From positions 1,831,001-1,895,000 of the forward strand of contig NZ_JAPENY010000002.1 in the NCBI RefSeq assembly GCF_026341825.1: a stretch of 64,000 bases of DNA, read 5' to 3'. Positions 24,837 to 33,299 of the stretch are shown here, in pieces (position 1 is the stretch's first letter; every line of letters begins with the position of its first letter). The position numbers and the translations under genes were made by a program. Below the pieces are notes generated by a model. The model saw only the letters and a program-made list of their open reading frames with translations. It had not been told where the DNA came from and made no database searches. This DNA comes from Streptomyces sp. NBC_00620 (lineage in GTDB: Bacteria; Actinomycetota; Actinomycetes; Streptomycetales; Streptomycetaceae).

Positions 24837-25633
24837 TGAGCGGGTTCTCGCTCGCGGCGGCGGAGGTCGGCGCGGAGCTGCCCGAACTGCTGCCGGAACA
24901 GATCGACCGGGCCACACTGGCGGCCTTCGCCGAGTCGTACGGCGACCTCAACCCGATCCACCTGGACCCGCAGGCGGCCCGCGCGGCGGGACTGGACGAT
25001 GTGATCGCCCACGGCATGCTCTCCATGGCACTGCTGGGACGGCTCCTCGTCGAATGGGCGCCGGTGGAGGACGTGTTGTCCTTCCGGGTGTCCTTCACCG
25101 CCGTCACCACGGTGCCCGCACGGCTCCGCTGCACGGCGCGCGTCAAGGCGATCGAGACGGTCGCCGGGGGGCGGGCGGCGAGGCTGGCACTGGCGGTGCG
25201 CCGGGTGGACGGACCGCTGACGGTGCGGGGGGAGGCGCTGGTGCGGATCCCGGCGGTGCCGGCTCCGGGAGCGCGGGCGTCGAGTGTGCGGGCGCCGGGT
25301 GTGTCGGCTGTGGCCTCGGGTCCGGCCTCGGGCTCGGCCCCGGTTGCGTCGGCCGCGGTCTCCGTTCCGGCTACCGCCTCGGTGTCGGCTCCGGGCTCCG
25401 TGTTGGCCCCGGTTCCGGGCTCCGTGGCGGGTGGACCGGCTGCGGGTCCCGCCTCGGTTGCGTCGGTCCCGGCTTCCGTTTCGACCCCGGCCGTGGTCTC
25501 TGTTCCGGCTCCCGCCTCGGCCTTGGTTCCGGGCTCCGTGGCGGCGCCGGTTCCGGGCTCCGTGGCGGCCGTTCCGGCTGCGGGCGCCGCCCCGGTTGTC
25601 CCGGCCCCGGCCCCCGCCGCGTGGTCCGTATGA
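24836..25633 (+). CDS. MaoC-like dehydratase, catalytic subunit with long Ala/Pro/Val tail
   Basis: Residues 1-140 of this 265-residue protein form a complete MaoC hot-dog domain with the catalytic D37LNPIH42 motif and the AHGMLSMALLGRLL helix. It would dehydrate beta-hydroxyacyl-ACP to trans-enoyl-ACP. The remaining 125 residues are an almost pure Ala/Pro/Ser/Val/Gly stretch with repeated VPGSVA-like units and no predicted fold, very unusual for this family. The start overlaps the partner subunit stop (TGATG) and the 3' end overlaps the thioesterase start (ATGA), so the frame is under translational coupling and the tail is likely made. Confidence 0.78.
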   Translation: MSGFSLAAAEVGAELPELLPEQIDRATLAAFAESYGDLNPIHLDPQAARAAGLDDVIAHGMLSMALLGRLLVEWAPVEDVLSFRVSFTAVTTVPARLRCTARVKAIETVAGGRAARLALAVRRVDGPLTVRGEALVRIPAVPAPGARASSVRAPGVSAVASGPASGSAPVASAAVSVPATASVSAPGSVLAPVPGSVAGGPAAGPASVASVPASVSTPAVVSVPAPASALVPGSVAAPVPGSVAAVPAAGAAPVVPAPAPAAWSV

Positions 25634-26409
25634 ACCGGCCGCGCGATCCATGGATCCGGCCTGCTGCCAAGGGGGAGTCGGAGGCGCCGGTCCGGCTGTT
25701 CTGTCTGCCGTACGCGGGTGGTGGTGCGACCGTTTTCCGTGACTGGCTGCGCGATCGTGATCTCGGGCGGCGCGTCGAGGTTCTCGCCGTGCAGCTGCCG
25801 GGGCGCGGGAACCGGATCGCCGAGCCGGCGTTCGACGACGCGCGGCTGCTCGCCAAGGAACTGACCGGGGTGCTCGCGCCGTACCTGGACCGTCCCTATG
25901 GCATCTACGGGCACAGCATGGGCGGACTCGCCGGACTGGCCCTAGCGCGCGAGCTGGCCCGGTCGCCCGGGCTGAGGCAGCCGGCCGGACTCTTCGTAGG
26001 GGCGAGCGTGGCGCCGGGCTCGGTGCGGCCGCAGGCGGTGTGGCGGGGATCGGACGCCGAGCTCACGGAGTGGCTCCGGCGGACCGGTGGCACCCCGGCC
26101 TCCGTACTGGCCAAGCCCGCGCTGCTGGAGCTCCTGCTGCCCGCGCTGCGGGCCGACCTCGCGCTGGTGGCGGGCTACCGCCGCCAGCCGTCCGAGGAAC
26201 TCGCCGTCCCCATCAGGGGGTTCGCGGGCGCCTCGGACCTGCTGACGCCCAGCGGGGCGATGCGCGGCTGGGCCGCGGAGACCGCGGCCGGCTTCACCCT
26301 GTCCCAGGTGCCCGGTGGCCACTTCTTCCTCGCCGAATCGAGCCGGGCCGTACTCGAGGCCATCACCGGGCAGTTGCTCGCCGCGGACGGACCCGGCCGG
26401 GGCCGGTGA
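25630..26409 (+). CDS. Type II thioesterase
   Basis: This 259-residue alpha/beta hydrolase has the type II TE pattern: LFCLPYAGGGATVFRDW at the N-terminus, GHSMGG with nucleophile Ser96, an Asp in GASDLLTP and His in GGHFFLAE. Such enzymes remove misprimed or stalled acyl groups from carrier proteins, and some release products. ATG 25630 overlaps the stop of the dehydratase. It is the last gene of the griH operon; the exporter that follows has its own control region. Confidence 0.88.
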   Translation: MNRPRDPWIRPAAKGESEAPVRLFCLPYAGGGATVFRDWLRDRDLGRRVEVLAVQLPGRGNRIAEPAFDDARLLAKELTGVLAPYLDRPYGIYGHSMGGLAGLALARELARSPGLRQPAGLFVGASVAPGSVRPQAVWRGSDAELTEWLRRTGGTPASVLAKPALLELLLPALRADLALVAGYRRQPSEELAVPIRGFAGASDLLTPSGAMRGWAAETAAGFTLSQVPGGHFFLAESSRAVLEAITGQLLAADGPGRGR

Positions 26410-26431
26410 ACGTTCCCCAGTTTCCGACACC

Positions 26432-26455
26432 TGTTGTACAAGCAACACTTGTTGT
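26432..26455 (+). promoter_or_regulatory. Operator-like half-site array before the exporter
   Basis: Three half-sites occur in a row: TGTTG (26432-26436), CAACA (26443-26447) and TGTTG (26450-26454). The last two form GCAACACTTGTTGT (26442-26455), matching 12 or more of 14 positions of the TetR-gene palindrome GCAACATCTGTTGC at 14194-14207 (the centre and last base differ). It lies 48-71 bp upstream of the exporter GTG. Confidence 0.6.
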
Positions 26456-26502
26456 GGAACGATTGCGCTGCTGAGTTCAAGAGCGAAGGGGAACGAGCAG
26501 CT

Positions 26503-28029
26503 GTGAGTACTGACCAGGCGCCGGCCGAGACGGATGACTCCGGCCGCATTACGCCCGAACTGTGGTGGCTGAGCGGGATCATGGCGTTGGGCGGTTTCGC
26601 CAGCCTGCTCGACAGCACCATCGTCAATGTCGCGGTCGGACCGCTCGCCAGGAACTTCGACGCCGAGATCTCCACCGTGCAATGGGTGGTGACGGGCTAT
26701 CTGCTCGCGCTGTCGGTGTCGATCCCGCTCAGCGGATGGTCTGCCGCCCGCTTCGGCGCGAAGCAGATGCTGATCTTCTCGCAGGTGGTGTTCCTGGTCG
26801 GTTCGCTGCTTGCGGGGCTGGCCTGGTCGGCGCCCAGCCTGATCGCCTTCCGACTGCTCCAGGGCATCGGAGGCGGCCTCCTCGTACCGATCGGGCAGGC
26901 GCTGCTGGCCCAGGCGGCCGGGCCGAAGCGGCTCGGCCGCCTGATGGGCATCGTCTCGATTCCGGCGATGTTCGCCCCGCTCATCGCCCCCTCGCTCGGC
27001 GGTGTGATGGTCGACTACCTGAGCTGGCGGTGGCTCTTCTTCATCAACGTGCCGCTCTGCCTGATCACCGTCGTGCTGGTCCTGCTGAAGGTGCGGAACG
27101 TCGTTGAGCCCTCCAAGGACGCCAAGCTCGACGTGCTGGGCATGGTGCTGCTGATGCCCGGTCTGGCCGCGCTGCTCTACGGCCTGTCCGAGGCCGGCTC
27201 GGCGGGCGGCTTCGGCGACGGGAAGACGGTCGGCGGCCTGGTGATCGGAGTCGCATTCCTGGCGGCCTTCGCGGTGCGTGCCCTGCGCACCCGGCTGGAA
27301 CCGCTGGTGGATCTGCGGCTGTTCCGCCGCAGCGGCTTCAGGAACGGCACGCTGGCGAACATGCTGCTGAGCATGGCGATGTACGGCGTGATGATCCCGC
27401 TGCCGCTCTACTTCCAACTGGTGCACGGCGCGAGCGTGCTGGAGTCCGCGCTCCTGCTGCTGCCGCAGAGTCTCGGCTTCTTCGCCGGGGTCGTCATGAT
27501 GAACCAGCTGACGGCGATGCTGGGCGTACGGAACCTGACCCTGCTCGGCATCCTGCTCGCCGTGCTCGGCACCATTCCGTACGCCCTCATCGACGCCGAT
27601 CCGAACGCGGTCGTGCTCGGACTCGCGATGGTCGTACGCGGCTTCGGCCTCGGCGCCTCGATGCTGCCGACCATGACGGTTGCCTTCGGCAGTGTGCCCA
27701 AGGAACTCGCGCCGAGCGCCACCAGCGCCTTCAACGTCTTCCAGCGGGTCAGCGCCTCCCTGGGCACGGCGGTACTCGCGGTGGTCCTGCAACAGCAGAT
27801 CGAGGACCGGCTGCCCACGGGCGTCGGATCGGTCGTCCAGGTGCTGCCCGGCAGCGATGTCGCCAAGGACCTCGCGACGTCCTTCGGTCCCCCCTTCTGG
27901 TGGGCGCTGGTGATCACCGCGCTCGCGGTGCTGCCGAGCCTCTTCCTGCCCGGACGCGAGCCGGCTCCCGTACAGGCGCCGGACGCCGCGCCGTCCAGGG
28001 AGGGGGAGTCGGCGCTCAAGCCCGGCTGA
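26503..28029 (+). CDS. DHA2-type MFS exporter
   Basis: This 508-residue, 14-helix major facilitator protein of the EmrB/QacA group probably exports the cluster product and gives self-resistance. It shows GGFASLLDSTIVNVAVGPLA in the first helix, the motif-A-like GWSAARFGAKQM loop, and LQGIGGGLLVPIGQALLAQA with the characteristic Gly/Pro antiporter signature. The GTG at 26503 follows AAGGGGAACGAG; an upstream ATG at 26434 falls inside the operator. Its promoter carries half-sites like those of the TetR gene at 14230, which suggests regulation by that repressor. Confidence 0.87.
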   Translation: MSTDQAPAETDDSGRITPELWWLSGIMALGGFASLLDSTIVNVAVGPLARNFDAEISTVQWVVTGYLLALSVSIPLSGWSAARFGAKQMLIFSQVVFLVGSLLAGLAWSAPSLIAFRLLQGIGGGLLVPIGQALLAQAAGPKRLGRLMGIVSIPAMFAPLIAPSLGGVMVDYLSWRWLFFINVPLCLITVVLVLLKVRNVVEPSKDAKLDVLGMVLLMPGLAALLYGLSEAGSAGGFGDGKTVGGLVIGVAFLAAFAVRALRTRLEPLVDLRLFRRSGFRNGTLANMLLSMAMYGVMIPLPLYFQLVHGASVLESALLLLPQSLGFFAGVVMMNQLTAMLGVRNLTLLGILLAVLGTIPYALIDADPNAVVLGLAMVVRGFGLGASMLPTMTVAFGSVPKELAPSATSAFNVFQRVSASLGTAVLAVVLQQQIEDRLPTGVGSVVQVLPGSDVAKDLATSFGPPFWWALVITALAVLPSLFLPGREPAPVQAPDAAPSREGESALKPG

Positions 28030-28082
28030 CGCTTCCCTCCCACTGGCCCCTTCCCATCGGTCCCTCCCACTGACGCCCCATC

Positions 28083-28129
28083 AGCCGTGTGGCGGCGCAT
28101 GGTCAACCATGCGCCGCCACACGGCTTTT
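28083..28129 (+). terminator. Strong rho-independent terminator
   Basis: A perfect 20-bp stem (28083-28102 and 28107-28126, arms beginning AGCCGTGTGG) with a TCAA loop is followed by TTT. It ends the exporter transcript about 55 bp after the stop. Confidence 0.9.
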
Positions 28130-28319
28130 CGGTCTGTCCATGACGTCTGCCCGCGACGACGGCCGGCGCGGCGGGCCGCTGCCTCGGGCCGCTGCGTCGG
28201 GGTGGACTTTCGAGCAGGGCGGTCGGGCCTCCTGAGACCGCCCGGGACCGCCGAGAATTCAAGCCGGATCGAAAGCCGGGACCTGCCCGGGCCCCCATCG
28301 CAGCAATCCGGAGGATGTC

Positions 28320-29177
28320 TTGGAGACGGAGTCACTGCCGTGGCGGGAATATCTGGAACGCATTGGTTATCAAGGCTTGTTGAATAACTCCCTTGAATGC
28401 CTGCGCGAGCTTTACACGGCACATCTGCGGTCCGTCCCCTACGAGATGCTCGACTCCTTCGACGGAACGCCGCCGGTGCTCGGCCACGCGGAATCGTTCG
28501 CCAAGCTGGTGCACCGGCGGAGGGGTGGCAATTGCCTTGAATCGACGCCCTTGTTCGGTGAATTCCTGCGTCAGGCCGGCTTCGAGGTCCGGTTGGTCCC
28601 GGCGCAGATCTGGAAGGTCAGCGGCGAGTGGTGGGACGCCTGGGACCATCTGCTGCTGATCGTGACCGTGGACGGCGAGGACTGGCTGCTCGACGTGGGC
28701 TTCCTGATGCTGACCTTCGCCGAGCCGCTGAAGGTCACCGAGGGGCCGCAGGAGCAGTCCGGCTGGCGGTTCCGGGTCGCCGCGGAGGAGGGCTTCCCAA
28801 CCGTTTCGCACCAAGGGCCGGACGGCACCTGGACGGCGGTCTACCGGTACCGGGACGAGCCGCAGCAGCGCGCCGACTACGAATGGATCATCGATTTCCA
28901 CAAGTCGGCCGAGGATTCGCCGCTGGTCGGGACGCTGCTGTGCTCCCGGAACGTACCGGACGGAAAGCTGATCATGATCGGCGAGAACCTTCTGCACGCG
29001 CGGAACGGTCGTGTGAGCGCCGAGTTCATCGAGACCACGAGCCGTGCCGAAGAACTCCTCCGCGTGATCTTCGCAGGCCATGAACACATGGTGGAAAGCG
29101 CGGTGCGGACCTGGGAGAAGGCACGCGCCGACCGGTCGACGCGACGAAGCCTGGTATATCGAAAGGCGGAACAGTGA
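28320..29177 (+). CDS. Arylamine N-acyltransferase (NAT)
   Basis: This 285-residue NAT-family enzyme has the complete Cys72-His110-Asp125 triad in RRRGGNCLES, WDAWDHLLL and DWLLDVGF, placed almost exactly as in classical NATs (69/107/122). Cluster-encoded NATs in ansamycin and asukamycin pathways form amide bonds, and here it most likely acylates the amine of the 3,4-AHBA-derived unit with a polyene acyl chain. The start is a TTG at 28320 with GGAGG 5 nt upstream. Its stop overlaps the ATG of the ketoreductase. It heads the KR/ACP/KS/CLF operon. Confidence 0.9.
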   Translation: METESLPWREYLERIGYQGLLNNSLECLRELYTAHLRSVPYEMLDSFDGTPPVLGHAESFAKLVHRRRGGNCLESTPLFGEFLRQAGFEVRLVPAQIWKVSGEWWDAWDHLLLIVTVDGEDWLLDVGFLMLTFAEPLKVTEGPQEQSGWRFRVAAEEGFPTVSHQGPDGTWTAVYRYRDEPQQRADYEWIIDFHKSAEDSPLVGTLLCSRNVPDGKLIMIGENLLHARNGRVSAEFIETTSRAEELLRVIFAGHEHMVESAVRTWEKARADRSTRRSLVYRKAEQ

Positions 29178-29917
29178 TGCCGGACAAGCCGATTGCGCTG
29201 GTCACGGGCGCTTCCCGGGGGATAGGCCGCGGTATCGCCGTGCGGCTCGCCGAGGAGGGATACGACGTCGCCTTCTGCTTCCGGTCCGGCAAGGAGGCGG
29301 CCGACGAGACCCGCGAGGCGGTGGAGCGGGCCGGGGCGCGCTGCTTCCACGACCGCTGCGACGTGACGGACATCGCCGACGTCAAGGCGTTCGTCAGCAA
29401 CGCGGAAGCCGCCCTGGGCCCGGTCGAGGTGCTGGTGAACAACGCCGGGATCACCCGGGACAACCCGCTGGTGCTCATGCCGCCCGAGGACTGGAACGAG
29501 GTCATCGGGACCAACCTCACCGGCACCTACAACTTCAGCCACTGCGTGGCCTTCGGCCAGCTGAAGCGCCGCAGCGGCGTCATCGTCAACATCTCGTCCG
29601 TGGCCGGTGTGTACGGCAACGCGACACAGTCCAACTACGCCGCCTCCAAGGCCGGCGTCAACATCCTGACCAGGTCCCTTTCGCGGGAGCTGGGGCCCTA
29701 CGGGATCCGCGTCAACGCCGTGGCACCGGGCTTCATCGAGACCGACATGACCGGCCACCTCTCCGAGAAGGTGCGCAAGAAGGCCCTGACGACCATCCCG
29801 CTGCGCGAGTTCGGGGCCGTCTCGCACGTCGCCGACCTGGTCTCCTTCCTCGTCTCGGACAAGGCCTCGTACATCACCGGCCAGATCGTCCAGGTGGACG
29901 GCGGGTTCTCGCAGTGA
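29177..29917 (+). CDS. 3-Oxoacyl-ACP reductase (ketoreductase)
   Basis: This 246-residue FabG-like SDR has TGASRGIG (residues 10-17), LVNNAGITRD, and catalytic Ser141-Tyr154-Lys158 (NISSVAG and NYAASKAG), ending VDGGFSQ. It sits directly upstream of the ACP, KS-alpha and CLF genes, so it should be the dedicated ketoreductase of that minimal PKS. The TGATG overlap with the NAT gene couples their translation. It is distinct from the ketoreductase at 16193. Confidence 0.92.
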   Translation: MPDKPIALVTGASRGIGRGIAVRLAEEGYDVAFCFRSGKEAADETREAVERAGARCFHDRCDVTDIADVKAFVSNAEAALGPVEVLVNNAGITRDNPLVLMPPEDWNEVIGTNLTGTYNFSHCVAFGQLKRRSGVIVNISSVAGVYGNATQSNYAASKAGVNILTRSLSRELGPYGIRVNAVAPGFIETDMTGHLSEKVRKKALTTIPLREFGAVSHVADLVSFLVSDKASYITGQIVQVDGGFSQ

Positions 29918-29976
29918 GCCCGACAGCCCGGCCCGACCCGACAGCACAGATCAATCGCCCGACCGGAGGAGACACC

Positions 29977-30231
29977 ATGCCCGTTACGCAGCAGTACATA
30001 GACGAGATCCGCGAGATCGTCGCAGAGGCGCTGGAGATCGAGCCCGAGGAGATGACCGAGACGAGTTCCTTCGTCGACGACCACGACGGCGACTCGCTCC
30101 GCGCGATCGAGATCCTGGCCCGGCTGGAGAAGAGGTACGGCGTCGAGATCCCGCAGTCGGAGCTGCCGAAGATGGGCAATCTGCGCGCCGTGTACGACGT
30201 GGTCGCCGAGCGCGCCAACTGGGACTCCTGA
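29977..30231 (+). CDS. Acyl carrier protein of the KS-alpha/CLF system
   Basis: The 84-residue ACP has an acidic surface and the attachment Ser40 in DDHDGDSLRAIEIL. The start MPVTQQYIDEIREIVAEALE follows a GGAGGAG ribosome binding site at the right distance. The KS-alpha ATG begins 1 bp after the stop. Position in the KR-ACP-KS-CLF order makes it the main chain-carrying ACP of the polyene PKS. Confidence 0.93.
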   Translation: MPVTQQYIDEIREIVAEALEIEPEEMTETSSFVDDHDGDSLRAIEILARLEKRYGVEIPQSELPKMGNLRAVYDVVAERANWDS

Positions 30232-30232
30232 C

Positions 30233-31441
30233 ATGAAGCGCAGGGTCGTCATCACGGGGCTCGGCCCCGTCTCGAGCATCGGCACCGGGGTCGAGGCCTT
30301 CGCCGAGGCGCTCCAGCAGGGGCGCAGCGGCATCTCGCCGATCTCCTCCTTCGACGCCTCGGGCTTCCCGTACAGGATGGCCGGTGAGGTGCCGGGCTTC
30401 TCGCCGCACGACATGCTGCAGGCCATCAAGCCCGAGGAGTGGGGGCGCAGCAGCCAGTTCGCCGCCGCGGCGGCCCGCCTCGCGGTGGCGGACGCGGGGA
30501 TCGACCCGGAGCTGCTGGCTGCGGCGCGGTCCGGCTCCGTGATCGGTACCACCGGGGGCGAGGCCGGCGCGGTCGAGCAGCTCTCCGAGCAGGAGGTGGC
30601 GGGCGGCTTCGAGAGCTGGCAGGCGGACCTCGCACAGCAGGTCCCGTCCTCCCGGCTGGCGGTCGCGGTCAACCGCGAACTCGGCCTCACCGGCGAGGCG
30701 GTGACCATCTCCACCGCGTGCTCGGCCAGCAACTACGCGCTGGGCTACGCGTATGCGGCGATCGCGGCCGACGAAGCCGACTACATGATCGCCGGTGGCT
30801 CGGAGGGCGTCTACCGCTGGGCGCACGCCGGCTTCTACCGGCTCGGGGCGATGGCCGAGGACCACTGCTCGCCGTTCGACCGCGACCGGCAGGGGATGCT
30901 CACCGGTGAGGGCGGGGCCGCGCTCTTCCTGGAGCCGCTCGAGAGCGCCGAGCGCCGCGGTGCCGAGATCTATGCCGAGGTGCTCGGGTACGGACTCAAC
31001 TGCGATGCCGGGCACATGGTGGCGCCGGATCCGGTGAGCATCGCCGAGTGCATGCGCAGGGCGCACAGCAGGGCCGGCGTCACGGCCGACCAGGTCGACT
31101 ACATCTGCGCGCACGGCACCGGCACGCCGGCCAACGACGCGGCGGAGACCCGTGCGGTCCGGGAGGTCTTCGGCGATTCCCCGCCGCCCATCAGCTCCAT
31201 CAAGTCGATGCTCGGTCACACGATGGGGGCCGCGAGCGGCTTCGGCGCCATCGCCTCCGCCCTCGGTATCGCCCGCCAGTTCATGCCGCCGACGATCAAC
31301 TTCCGGAACATCGACCCGGACATGCCGGGGATCGATCCGGTGGCCAACCAGGCACGCCCGGCGCGTCTGCGGGTGGTGCAGAACAACGGGTTCGCCTTCG
31401 GCGGGAACAACGCCATCACCATTCTGGGGGAGGTCTCATGA
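30233..31441 (+). CDS. Ketosynthase alpha (KS-alpha) of the type II polyene PKS
   Basis: This 402-residue KS has all three catalytic residues: Cys163 in STACSASN, His294 in CAHGTGTPAND and His329 in KSMLGHTMGA, and a C-terminal NNGFAFGGNN motif. It decarboxylates malonyl-ACP and elongates the chain together with the CLF encoded next. The 4-bp ATGA overlap with the CLF gene favours equal amounts. The pairing resembles polyene-forming pairs such as those of asukamycin and ishigamide rather than aromatic type II PKS pairs, because separate ketoreductase and dehydratase genes are present. Confidence 0.93.
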   Translation: MKRRVVITGLGPVSSIGTGVEAFAEALQQGRSGISPISSFDASGFPYRMAGEVPGFSPHDMLQAIKPEEWGRSSQFAAAAARLAVADAGIDPELLAAARSGSVIGTTGGEAGAVEQLSEQEVAGGFESWQADLAQQVPSSRLAVAVNRELGLTGEAVTISTACSASNYALGYAYAAIAADEADYMIAGGSEGVYRWAHAGFYRLGAMAEDHCSPFDRDRQGMLTGEGGAALFLEPLESAERRGAEIYAEVLGYGLNCDAGHMVAPDPVSIAECMRRAHSRAGVTADQVDYICAHGTGTPANDAAETRAVREVFGDSPPPISSIKSMLGHTMGAASGFGAIASALGIARQFMPPTINFRNIDPDMPGIDPVANQARPARLRVVQNNGFAFGGNNAITILGEVS

Positions 31442-32577
31442 CGACACGTCAGACACATCTCGCGACGACACGTCAGACGCCTGAGGTCGCTCCTGACGCG
31501 GTCTACGTCACGGGCTGGGGAGTCGCCTCGCCGCTCGGTATGGGGGCGGCCGACTTCAGCAAGGCGTTCGTCGAGGAGCGTGACGCCCTCGCCGATGTCA
31601 CCGCGATGTTCGAGGAGAAGCTGCCCGCCGACCGGGCCTTCGCCATCCCGGACTTTCAGGTCCGCGACCATCTCGGCCGCAAGGGAACCCGCTTCTTCGA
31701 CCGCTCCACCGCCCTGGCCCTGGTCGCCTGCGACCAGACGCTGCAGGACACCGGGTTCGCGGTGACGGACGAGAACCGCGGTCAGGTCGGTCTGATCCTC
31801 GGCACCACCAGCGGCAGCGTGAAGTCGACCAGCGACTTCAGCCGCGAGACCATCACCGAGGATCGCCCCTACCTGGTCAACCCGGTGCTCTTCCCGAACG
31901 CGGTGATGAACTGCGCCGCGGGCCAGGCCGCGATCTGGTACGGCCTGAAAGGCGTCAACACCACCATCGCAGGCGGCCGGATGGCCGGTATCGCCGCTCT
32001 GCGGTACGCCTCCCGCAGCCTGCGCTGGGGAGACGCGGACGCCCTGCTGGTCGGCGCGGTCGAGGAGTTCAGCCCGCACAACGCCTGGCTGACGCACCTG
32101 CCCGGCGGTTCGGCCCCCGCCGGCGAGGGAGCCGCCCTCTTCATGCTGGAGAGGGGGGAGGCCCTGCTTGCGTCGGGCCGTCGTCCCGATGCCGAGATCA
32201 TGGCCGTGGCCTCCGCCTCGGCCGACCCGGCCGACCGCCCTGCCTTCGTCGAGGCGTTCGCCGACTGCGTGCGCCAGGCCCTACGGGAGGCCGGCGTCGG
32301 TCCGGGCGACCTGTGGGCGGTGGCGCCCGGGTCCGGCCCGGAGTCCGCGATCGAGACCGCGACTCTGGAGGCCGGACTGGGCGGGGACACCGTCCGGCGG
32401 CTCCCCGTGGCGCGACTGGTCGGTGAATGCCACGCCGCCCAGGGGGCGTTGCAGCTGGCCGCCGTGCTCGCCCACCACCGGCAGGACGCCGCACTGGACG
32501 GCAGGCCCGCCCTCATCACCTCCTTCACCCCGGAGGGCGGGGTCGGCGCCGCCGTGGTCAGGGGGTGGCAGCGGTGA
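31438..32577 (+). CDS. Chain-length factor (KS-beta)
   Basis: This 379-residue KS homologue lacks the condensation triad. The position of the KS-alpha nucleophile is occupied by Arg181 (TIAGGRMAG), and the first His motif reads VAPGSGPESA. It keeps the KS dimer fold (FDRSTALALVACDQ, LILGTTSGSVKS, SAPAGEGAALFMLERGE) and would set the chain length with KS-alpha. The N-terminus contains a duplicated TTRQT segment from a 13-bp direct repeat. Start and stop both overlap neighbouring genes by 4 bp. Confidence 0.9.
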   Translation: MTTRQTHLATTRQTPEVAPDAVYVTGWGVASPLGMGAADFSKAFVEERDALADVTAMFEEKLPADRAFAIPDFQVRDHLGRKGTRFFDRSTALALVACDQTLQDTGFAVTDENRGQVGLILGTTSGSVKSTSDFSRETITEDRPYLVNPVLFPNAVMNCAAGQAAIWYGLKGVNTTIAGGRMAGIAALRYASRSLRWGDADALLVGAVEEFSPHNAWLTHLPGGSAPAGEGAALFMLERGEALLASGRRPDAEIMAVASASADPADRPAFVEAFADCVRQALREAGVGPGDLWAVAPGSGPESAIETATLEAGLGGDTVRRLPVARLVGECHAAQGALQLAAVLAHHRQDAALDGRPALITSFTPEGGVGAAVVRGWQR

Positions 32578-33299
32578 GCCGTAAGCCCGCGAAGCCCGTC
32601 CTGTACTTCTCCTTCCGCAGCCCGTACAGCTGGCTGGCGCTGCGGCAGTTGGAGGCGCGCTTTCCCGAGGCGCCCGAAACCGTCGAGTACCGCCCGTGGT
32701 GGGAACCCGACGAGCGGACGCGGAAGGCGCTGGACGGGCGCGGGGCGCCCTTCCCGTACATCCCGATGAGCAAGGCCAAGCACCTGTACATCCTCCAGGA
32801 CGTCAAGCGGCTGTCCGAGGGCATGGGTTACAAGGTGGCCTGGCCCATCGACATCGACCCGTGGTGGGAGGTGCCGCATCTGGGCTGGCTGGCGGCCCGC
32901 CGGAGCGGGCAGGACCGGCAGCTGCTGGCCGCGCTCATGTCGGCCCGGTGGGAGCGCGGCGCCGACATCTGCGATCAGGACGTGCTCCGCGCGGTCGCCG
33001 AGGACGCGGGGCTCGATCCGCTGCCGATCGTGTCCGCGGTGGACGACCCGGACATCAGGGCCGAGGGGCTGGAAGCTCTTGTCCGGGTGTACGAGGACGA
33101 CGCCTTCGGCATCCCGTACTTCAAGATCGGCCGTTTTCGGTACTGGGGTCTGGACCGGCTTGACGGGTTCCTCCAGGAGCTGTCGGCGGCGGGGCTGCGG
33201 ACGGACGACGCCGCAGCCGCGGAGGACGACGTAATTCCCGTTGCCATTGCGGACCGAATCGGCGCCTACGATCACGACACAGCCGGAGGATGCGGATGA
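32574..33299 (+). CDS. DsbA/2-hydroxychromene-2-carboxylate isomerase-like protein
   Basis: The 241-residue thioredoxin-fold protein has LYFSFRSPYSWLAL near the N-terminus, where S-P-Y-S replaces a redox CxxC, and the conserved FGIPYFKIGRFRYWGLDRLD near the C-terminus. This pattern is that of the glutathione-dependent HCCA isomerase/DsbA-like kappa class rather than a disulfide oxidase. GTGA overlap with the CLF gene places it in the PKS operon. A plausible role is E/Z isomerisation or handling of polyene-ACP intermediates. It is not a standard tailoring oxidase. Confidence 0.75.
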   Translation: MSRKPAKPVLYFSFRSPYSWLALRQLEARFPEAPETVEYRPWWEPDERTRKALDGRGAPFPYIPMSKAKHLYILQDVKRLSEGMGYKVAWPIDIDPWWEVPHLGWLAARRSGQDRQLLAALMSARWERGADICDQDVLRAVAEDAGLDPLPIVSAVDDPDIRAEGLEALVRVYEDDAFGIPYFKIGRFRYWGLDRLDGFLQELSAAGLRTDDAAAAEDDVIPVAIADRIGAYDHDTAGGCG

